Assembly: GCA_041395325.1 (NCBI GenBank)
Contig: JAWLAT010000041.1
Span: forward strand, 1-37,319
Direction of reading: 5' to 3'
DNA length: 37,319 nucleotides
DNA from: JAWLAT01 sp041395325
GTDB taxonomy: Bacteria; Pseudomonadota; Gammaproteobacteria; Xanthomonadales; SZUA-5
The notes under the pieces are model-generated. The model ran no database searches and was not told the origin of the DNA. It saw only the letters and a list, made by a program, of their open reading frames with translations. Each line of letters begins with the position of its first letter. The first letter of the stretch is position 1. Shown here piece by piece: positions 32,505 to 37,319 of the stretch. The position numbers were made by a program, and so were the translations under genes.

Positions 32505-32972
32505 GGCAGTTCCTTAGAGTTGCCGCAGGGGGTGACGCAACCTGCTACTGCCCCGACTAAGGAATTTCTCTCATTGAGTAGGACGAAATTCTTCGTCTTT
32601 TGATGCCCGCGATCTACAGCGGTGGAAGTGGTCGCGCTCACACGGAGCTGAAGCAGAGCTCGAGCGCGAGTCCTCCACTCAGGGAAAATAACTTAATAAT
32701 CAATTGGTTATTGAGGCACGCATCGACTGACCCAAGCCGACACCGGGATCGTTCCGGAGCCGACGGTCGGCACCGCGATCATCACATCAGGGACTGGCCA
32801 ACCGTGGGAGTTGCGGCTTTGCAGAGGGAAAACTGAACGAATACGACGGTCGGTCCATTGACTCCCGGAATTAATGGCAACTATCAATCCCGTGAAATAG
32901 ACAAAAAGCAACTTTTAATAACATTTCTGAACAACAGATCAGCGGCGGCGCCGTGCGCAAGCTTGTCGGTGC
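32505..32972. promoter_or_regulatory. 468-bp AT-richer gap between the two collar cassettes
   Basis: No convincing gene. It separates DUF6916 (end of the cassette 2 operon) from the B gene of cassette 1 and should hold the cassette 1 promoter on the minus strand. It contains a perfect hairpin GACGAA-ATTC-TTCGTC (32582-32597) followed by TTTT on the plus strand, and an 18-bp palindrome with one mismatch, AATAATCAATTGGTTATT (32695-32712). A short CCGACGGTCGG palindrome lies at about 32760. The stretch 32870-32940 is unusually AT-rich for this window. These are plausible operator and promoter elements, but no promoter pair can be fixed. Confidence 0.45.
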
Positions 32973-33278
32973 TCAGGTGAAGATGGCCTCGTAGACCAGC
33001 GGACGGTTCTCGGCGCGCAGATCCGGACCCAGGCAGACCAGAAAGAGCTCGAAGTCGCCGATGTCGTCGTTGTGCATCGTGTAAATCTGCTGCGGCAAGG
33101 CCTGGTCGACGCCGGCACCGGGCTCGAGGAACAGCAGCGAGAAGGGCTGTCGATCATCGCGGACGGTGTCGCCGGTGAGGTCACGGACTTCCGACAATTG
33201 CAGGCGAGGTTGGTGAGCGACCGACAAGCGGAATTCCTGTCCGATCAGTTCTCGAAAACGAGGTGCGTCGAGCGTCAT
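32973..33278 (-). CDS. DUF6916 family protein
   Basis: A 101-aa protein matching the DUF6916 pattern: an N-terminal FRELIGQEFRLSVAH strand, a central QPFSLLFLEPGAG, then QIYTMHNDDIGDFELFLVCL and the ending VYEAIF. It is predicted to be all-beta, without signal or membrane segment. Its start overlaps the stop of the GNAT gene by 4 bp (ATGA, 33275-33278), so it is coupled to it. From memory, DUF6916 genes commonly lie beside tail-collar genes in bacterial genomes, and that is the case here. A role as chaperone or partner of the collar proteins is inference only. Confidence 0.75.
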   Translation of the reverse strand: MTLDAPRFRELIGQEFRLSVAHQPRLQLSEVRDLTGDTVRDDRQPFSLLFLEPGAGVDQALPQQIYTMHNDDIGDFELFLVCLGPDLRAENRPLVYEAIFT

Positions 33279-33829
33279 GAAGGCTCCTGTGAGGTTTCGG
33301 GCTGCCAGCGCATCAGATGATAGATGCCCTGTTCTTCGATCGGGGCGAAGCCCAGGCGCAGATACAGGCGCATGGCCGGGTTGTTCTGCTCGACGTGGAT
33401 GCTGACGGCGCGCTGGCTGCGGCGGCCGGCATCAAGTATCTCGCGCAACAGCAATTCGCCGATGCCGCGGCCCCGAAACTCGGGCAGCAAGGCGATGTCG
33501 ATCAGCCGAATCTCACTGGGACGGGCATCCAGATAGAGCCGGCCGGCTGCCTCCCCGTTGATTTCGACCACGTCGCGGGTGGCTGCCGGAAAGTGCTCGA
33601 CGTAGTAGCGATGCTGCGCATCGAACTGGAACTGCAGAAACGCGAGCTTCTGTTCTTCGCTCCAGGGTACCTGTGCCATTTCGCTCTCGCGGGTACTCGC
33701 GTAGATGCGGCCCAGCAGAGGCAGATCGATGTCAACGGCTGGGCGCAGGCGAACCATACCCGCGTCGCAATGGAAACTGTCCTGGATGACCCGTGCCTGC
33801 GGGTCGGCGGCCTGCTCGCCCGGACTCAT
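33275..33829 (-). CDS. GNAT family N-acetyltransferase
   Basis: A 184-aa acetyl-CoA-dependent acetyltransferase. The acetyl-CoA-binding motif is ALLPEFRGRGIGELLLREIL (R/QxxGxG/A type), and the C-terminal NPAMRLYLRLGFAPIEEQGI is the family's usual end. The first part includes RPAVDIDLPLLGRIYASTRE. The start at 33829 overlaps the stop of the A1 collar gene of cassette 2 (ATGA), while a longer frame would run antiparallel to nothing recognisable and into the collar gene. The substrate is unknown; because it is coupled to collar genes on both sides of the reading order, it might modify those proteins. Confidence 0.88.
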   Translation of the reverse strand: MSPGEQAADPQARVIQDSFHCDAGMVRLRPAVDIDLPLLGRIYASTRESEMAQVPWSEEQKLAFLQFQFDAQHRYYVEHFPAATRDVVEINGEAAGRLYLDARPSEIRLIDIALLPEFRGRGIGELLLREILDAGRRSQRAVSIHVEQNNPAMRLYLRLGFAPIEEQGIYHLMRWQPETSQEPS

Positions 33830-34344
33830 GGTCTGGGTGGGTAGACGCCCTGCAGGGCGATGATGAAAGTCAGACCCAGGTAGGGCTGGCGATTGTTGTG
33901 CGGCAGATTGCCACCTTGAGGATTCAGCATCTCTGCGGCCAGATTCGTGCTGGCGGGTCCCGGCGCATAGGCATTGACACTCGAGCGAGTCATGCTGCGA
34001 TTCGGGCCGGGCGCTTGCAGATCGGCAGGATCCGCCGCCGTGCGCCACGCGTGCGCGTGCGCAGGCATCTGTGCCTCGTTCAAGCTGACCTCGGCACTGC
34101 CACCGGCTTCGCCCAGAAAGCGATCGCTCAAACCCGGGCCTTGCCCATGCTGCATCGGGGAGCGCCCTCGCAGGTCAGGCAAGGCGAAATTGGACTTCCC
34201 GTCGCCACCATAGGTCGTCCCCAGCAATGAGAACAGCGCGGTGTTCTGCGACAGCGGCAACACCTGACCGTCGCAATAGGCCCAGCCGTGCGGTGCGAAG
34301 TTGCCGGCAAACATGCGAATTTCGGCGACGAAGGGGTCGGACAT
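33826..34344 (-). CDS. Tail-collar (MdpB-like) protein, subtype A1, cassette 2
   Basis: A 172-aa collar-family protein: AEIRMFAGNFAPHGWAYCDG, then QVLPLSQNTALFSLLGTTYG. The middle PGPNRSMTRSSVNAYAPG is the mark of the A1 subtype, shared with the gene at 30929, and the C-terminus is TFIIALQGVYPPRP. It is the third gene of cassette 2, 18 bp after the A2 gene. Its stop overlaps the GNAT start by 4 bp, unlike its counterpart in cassette 1, which is followed by an unrelated hypothetical gene. Confidence 0.88.
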   Translation of the reverse strand: MSDPFVAEIRMFAGNFAPHGWAYCDGQVLPLSQNTALFSLLGTTYGGDGKSNFALPDLRGRSPMQHGQGPGLSDRFLGEAGGSAEVSLNEAQMPAHAHAWRTAADPADLQAPGPNRSMTRSSVNAYAPGPASTNLAAEMLNPQGGNLPHNNRQPYLGLTFIIALQGVYPPRP

Positions 34345-34362
34345 CGCGAAGACTCCAGCGAA

Positions 34363-34884
34363 TCAGGAGGGCGAGGGGAAGATACCGAACAGCGAGATGA
34401 TGAAACTCACGCACAGGAAGGGCATCAGGTTGTCGTGCGGCTGACTGCCGCCAGCCGAGGTCACGGTGCTCGGATCCAGACTGGTGCTCTGAGTGTCCTC
34501 AATCCACAAGTCCACGCTGGGCGAATTGCCCGGGACCTGACCGGTTGGTTCGTTGGACTGACCGGCACCGCTGGAGAAGCGCATCGGACCGTGATCATGA
34601 GACGGTAGTTGGGTACTGGTCAGGGTAACGGCCTCGGCGCCTCCGCTCTGCGCCAGCGGGCGCATAGTCAGCCCAGGTCCATTGCCAGCGTGCAATGCCA
34701 GCCGGCCACGCAGGTCGGGCAGCGCGAAGGTGTTGACGCCGTCGCCCCCGTAGGTGGTTCCGATCAGATTGAACAGCGTTTCGTTCTCCGATACCGAAAG
34801 CAACTGGCCATTGCAGAAAGCCCAACCGGCGGGGGCAAAGTTGCCGCCGAACATGCGAATCTCACCAATGTAGGGTTGTCCCAT
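34363..34884 (-). CDS. Tail-collar (MdpB-like) protein, subtype A2, cassette 2
   Basis: A 173-aa collar-family protein beginning GQPYIGEIRMFGGNFAPAGW and carrying SENETLFNLIGTTYGGDGVN. The segment NSPSVDLWIEDTQSTSLDPS identifies it as the A2 counterpart of the gene at 31469, and the C-terminus is SFIISLFGIFPSPS. GAGG lies about 8 nt upstream of the ATG at 34884. It is the middle gene of cassette 2, 9 bp after the B gene. No signal peptide is present, so export, if any, would need a dedicated route or lysis. Confidence 0.88.
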   Translation of the reverse strand: MGQPYIGEIRMFGGNFAPAGWAFCNGQLLSVSENETLFNLIGTTYGGDGVNTFALPDLRGRLALHAGNGPGLTMRPLAQSGGAEAVTLTSTQLPSHDHGPMRFSSGAGQSNEPTGQVPGNSPSVDLWIEDTQSTSLDPSTVTSAGGSQPHDNLMPFLCVSFIISLFGIFPSPS

Positions 34885-34893
34885 GGCAGCGCC

Positions 34894-35391
34894 TCAAGTG
34901 GGAGATGGGAAGACGCCCTGCAGGGCCACGACGAAGTTCAGCGACAGGTAGGGCTGCATGTTCTCGTGCGCTTGACCGCTCCCGACATTGGCGACCGTCC
35001 CAGGACGCGAGTCAACGAGTCCATCCGGCGCGCGGTACAGATTCAGCGCCTGTCCCAGGACCTGGTTGGTCGGGTCGCGACCACTGGCGGGCGCACTGCT
35101 CGCGCGCGGCGTATGCGTGTGCGTCGGCATCTCGGTGCTGCTGAGCGAGTGGCGCTCTGCGCCGCCGCGTTGGCCCAGGCTCACGTCCAGACCGACATGC
35201 ACCGGCACGCGACCGCGTAGATCGGGCAGCGCGAAATTGGTCTCACCGTCGCCACCGTAGGTGGTCCCCAGCAGCGAGAACAACGACTGATTCTGGTTGA
35301 TCGCCAGCAACTGACCATCGCAGAAGGCCCAGCCTCGCGGTGGAAAGTTGAACGACACCACACGGATTTCGGCCAGAAATGGCGTGGCCAT
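34894..35391 (-). CDS. Tail-collar (MdpB-like) protein, subtype B, cassette 2
   Basis: A 165-aa collar-family protein with EIRVVSFNFPPRGWAFCDGQ, then NQNQSLFSLLGTTYGGDGET, and the middle RDPTNQVLGQALNLYRAPDG, which identify it as the B counterpart of the gene at 32001. The C-terminus is NFVVALQGVFPSPT. It is the first gene of cassette 2. Between its start and the beta-helix gene lie only 97 bp with two hairpins (35411-35436 and 35459-35481) and a TAGACT hexamer on the minus strand that could be a -10 box. Confidence 0.88.
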   Translation of the reverse strand: MATPFLAEIRVVSFNFPPRGWAFCDGQLLAINQNQSLFSLLGTTYGGDGETNFALPDLRGRVPVHVGLDVSLGQRGGAERHSLSSTEMPTHTHTPRASSAPASGRDPTNQVLGQALNLYRAPDGLVDSRPGTVANVGSGQAHENMQPYLSLNFVVALQGVFPSPT

Positions 35392-35410
35392 GGCTACTGC
35401 CCCCCGACAG

Positions 35411-35481
35411 CCACGATCCCAATGTCGGGACCGTGGCTAGTCTAATCCCAAGCGAGGCTCGACGAGCAGAGGGCTCGTCGA
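35411..35481 (-). promoter_or_regulatory. Two hairpins and possible promoter upstream of cassette 2
   Basis: A perfect 9-bp stem TCGACGAGC/GCTCGTCGA with a 5-nt loop (35459-35481) lies 7 bp after the beta-helix stop and may end that gene. A second stem of 10 bp with one mismatch, CCACGATCCC/GGGACCGTGG (35411-35436), lies 19 bp upstream of the collar B start. Between them the minus strand reads TAGACT, a possible -10 box. There is no T-run behind either hairpin. Confidence 0.5.
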
Positions 35482-35488
35482 TCCTGAC

Positions 35489-37319
35489 TCAGGGCAATGG
35501 GCAGGCGGCACCAGCCGGGACGGTGTTGTCGAAGCCACTGGAGTTGACTGTTGCGCTCCCTGTCTCCGGACCGAGATTGACGCCTTGAACGTAGGCGACA
35601 ACGGCAGCTGTGTCGGTGGCCATCCCCGTATAGCCGCGAAGCTGGAAGATGCTGGAAGCCAGTTGTCGCAATCTGAAATCTGTTTGCGAACCACTGCCAT
35701 TGGCTCCGCTGCCGCCAATCGTGTTGTTGGCGAGCTCAAGACACACGCGACCGGTGTCGCCACCCGCCGCCCCTGCTTGAGCGCGGACACCGTTGAAGCC
35801 GCCAGGCTCTGGCAGACGCACCAGATTGCCAGTCACGGTTGCGTTCAAGACGCCATTGCCATCTCGCTGGAGGATCTGGATTCCATGATCCGAATCGAAC
35901 TGCTGAACCGTGTTGCCGGTAACCAGTACCGTCGACGTGCCGTTGCCGTTGACCAGAAAGTCCATACCCGCGCCACCGGATTCGGCCACACCATTGGTAC
36001 CGATGGTGTTGTTGGACACCGTGCCGCTGTAGGTCCCGGTACCCGCCTCGGCGATGGTCGTGCCCAGGTTGATGTTGATGGCCTTGGCGTTGGCGCCGTT
36101 GATGCTGTTGTTGCTGATGTCGAAGGTCGTACTGCCGTTGTACGCCCCACCGGAAGCCAGCGTGATGCCCGAGCCCAATACGCCCGGATTGGCATTGGCG
36201 GTCATCACGTTGCCCTGGATGGTGACGTTCATCGTGACGTTGTTGTTGACCGCGGTCTGAATGTGGTCGCCGTTGGCACTGTCGAAATCCGTGCCCGACA
36301 CGCTCAGCGTCATGTTGGCGCTGTTGATGCCCTCGAACTGGATGCCGTCGTTGACCACGGTCGACAGGAAGCGACTGGTGCCGGGGACGGTCTCGTCGAC
36401 GGTCAGATTCAGTGCAGTCGAGACTGTGTTGTGCACCCGCAGGTGATTGTCGTGCGAGTTCTGCAAGGTGGTGTTGCGGATCCGCGCCGTGCCGGTGAGG
36501 TTGATGAAGCGCACGGCGTCTTCTTCCACCGCATTTCCGGCACCGTTGATGGTCGAGTTGTCCAGGATGAAGCCGGACACGCCATTGCCGTTGATGCCGT
36601 ACTGCGGATCGCCGGTGATGCTCAAACCGTTCAACGTGATGTTGGCCACCGCCAGCATGTCGATGGCGGCATTGCAGCCGGTATTGCCAACCAGATTGGT
36701 GCCACAGGGCCCCGGACCGTTGGTGCTGGCGGTGTTGGTGAAATTGACGAAGTTCAGCGTCACCCCCTGTGTGCTTTCCAGCCGCACGGCATCACCGCTC
36801 TTGTTGTTGATGTCGCCACCGGAGCCGGCCGTTCCGCTGCCCTGGACCGTCAGCGCCGCATTGGTGCCGGTGTTGTTGAGAATGATGCCGTTGATGCCGC
36901 CCACGCTGGTCACACGTTCGGCAACGATGCCATCCGTACCCACCGTGGTGTTCTGCACGTCAATGGCCGGCACTCCGTTGGCGGCGAAAGCCCCCGTGGA
37001 CAAATGGCCTACGTTGATGGTGCCGGCATTGGACGCAAACAGCGCCGTCGTGTCGGTGCTCCCCAGCAAGATGACGTTGGGGAAGCTGTAGGTGCCGGTG
37101 TTGTTGACCAGGCGAATGCCGCCTCCGGTCTCGCCCGCATCATCGTGATCAATCTGCAGTGGCTGACCGAAAGTGACACCGGCTGGCGCTGTAGTGTTGG
37201 TGATCTCGATCGCTGGTACGCCGGTGCCCAGCGCACCGTTGCTGATGAAGCCACCGGTACCGGGCGAACCGGACAACGTGACGCCGTCAATATCCAGCAC
37301 ACGGCCGCCCCGAACCTGG
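35489..37319 (-). CDS. Right-handed beta-helix repeat protein, 5' end outside window
   Basis: The C-terminal 609 or more residues of a long extracellular-type protein. The frame is open to the window edge, so the start is missing; the GTG at 37300 is probably internal. The sequence is a run of short beta-strand units rich in Asn, Gly, Thr and Ser (for example GVPAIDVQNTTVGTDGIVAE, GIILNNTGTNAALTVQGSG, STTFDISNNSINGANAKAIN), typical of parallel beta-helix/polymorphic outer-membrane proteins. Only a few cysteines occur, near FTNTASTNGPGPCGTN and at the C-terminus (AGAACPLP). No membrane anchor is seen in this part. It lies 97 bp upstream of the second collar cassette on the same strand. Confidence 0.82.
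   Translation of the reverse strand, partial: QVRGGRVLDIDGVTLSGSPGTGGFISNGALGTGVPAIEITNTTAPAGVTFGQPLQIDHDDAGETGGGIRLVNNTGTYSFPNVILLGSTDTTALFASNAGTINVGHLSTGAFAANGVPAIDVQNTTVGTDGIVAERVTSVGGINGIILNNTGTNAALTVQGSGTAGSGGDINNKSGDAVRLESTQGVTLNFVNFTNTASTNGPGPCGTNLVGNTGCNAAIDMLAVANITLNGLSITGDPQYGINGNGVSGFILDNSTINGAGNAVEEDAVRFINLTGTARIRNTTLQNSHDNHLRVHNTVSTALNLTVDETVPGTSRFLSTVVNDGIQFEGINSANMTLSVSGTDFDSANGDHIQTAVNNNVTMNVTIQGNVMTANANPGVLGSGITLASGGAYNGSTTFDISNNSINGANAKAININLGTTIAEAGTGTYSGTVSNNTIGTNGVAESGGAGMDFLVNGNGTSTVLVTGNTVQQFDSDHGIQILQRDGNGVLNATVTGNLVRLPEPGGFNGVRAQAGAAGGDTGRVCLELANNTIGGSGANGSGSQTDFRLRQLASSIFQLRGYTGMATDTAAVVAYVQGVNLGPETGSATVNSSGFDNTVPAGAACPLP

Noticed and set aside
32600..32836. Small rightward frame in the gap between collar cassettes
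   Set aside because: No ribosome-binding site and a composition unlike the neighbouring genes; it crosses several palindromes, which favours a regulatory region.
29105..35391. Interpretation of the collar cluster as a prophage
   Set aside because: Only collar-type genes are present; no capsid, portal, terminase, lysis or integrase gene and no attachment-site repeats are seen. Sequence outside the window could still change this.
1..37319. CRISPR arrays, tRNA and rRNA genes
   Set aside because: No regularly spaced repeats, no cloverleaf-like segments with a CCA end and no rRNA-like sequence were recognised on reading both strands; a dedicated search could still find a missed tRNA.

Overview
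This GC-rich window looks like a chromosomal segment of a free-living gammaproteobacterium, most likely of the Lysobacterales (Xanthomonadales). The indications are the type of secreted proteins, the ECF sigma factor plus TPR-kinase pair, a SoxR-controlled efflux gene, and repeated microcystin-dependent/tail-collar genes. The taxon is an inference; no rRNA or tRNA gene is visible. Most genes are housekeeping or envelope genes in short operons with ATGA or GTGA start/stop overlaps.

Layout: (1) 93-1217, a SolA-type flavin amine oxidase. (2) 1269-4042, a visibly more AT-rich two-gene insert: a complete cytosine-C5 DNA methyltransferase translationally coupled to an OLD-like ATPase/Toprim protein, a probable defence cassette with no separate restriction enzyme. 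(3) 4240-9926, an ECF sigma factor coupled to a membrane Ser/Thr kinase with TPRs, divergent from a secreted beta-helix protein. (4) 9997-14627, cupin, TsaB, a saccharopine-dehydrogenase-like enzyme, an M20 peptidase and a small secreted ComEA-like protein. (5) 14696-19855, leftward genes for glycerol kinase, an LhgO-like FAD oxidoreductase, a Rieske ferredoxin and a DUF2207 membrane protein. (6) 20077-23135, hypothetical and DinB genes, with a nearly 1-kb gene-poor stretch carrying a REP-like inverted pair and a secreted-protein gene broken by a frameshift. (7) 23274-27191, thiD, then a tightly overlapped xth/UPF0149/isoaspartyl peptidase/DUF4124 operon. (8) 27201-29118, an MFS exporter and soxR facing away from a near-ideal SoxR promoter. 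(9) 29105-37319, a leftward surface/tail-fibre-like cluster: a partial beta-helix protein, two copies of a three-gene tail-collar cassette, GNAT acetyltransferase, DUF6916, a hypothetical protein and a glycosyltransferase.

The two regions most worth attention are the methyltransferase/OLD-like pair and the collar cluster. The six collar genes fall into three subtypes in the same order twice, so a whole three-gene cassette was probably duplicated. GNAT and DUF6916 genes are coupled to one copy by 4-bp overlaps, and no capsid, terminase, portal or integrase gene is visible. The soxR and glycosyltransferase genes also end head-on inside one perfect 18-bp palindrome, so both proteins end in the same four residues.
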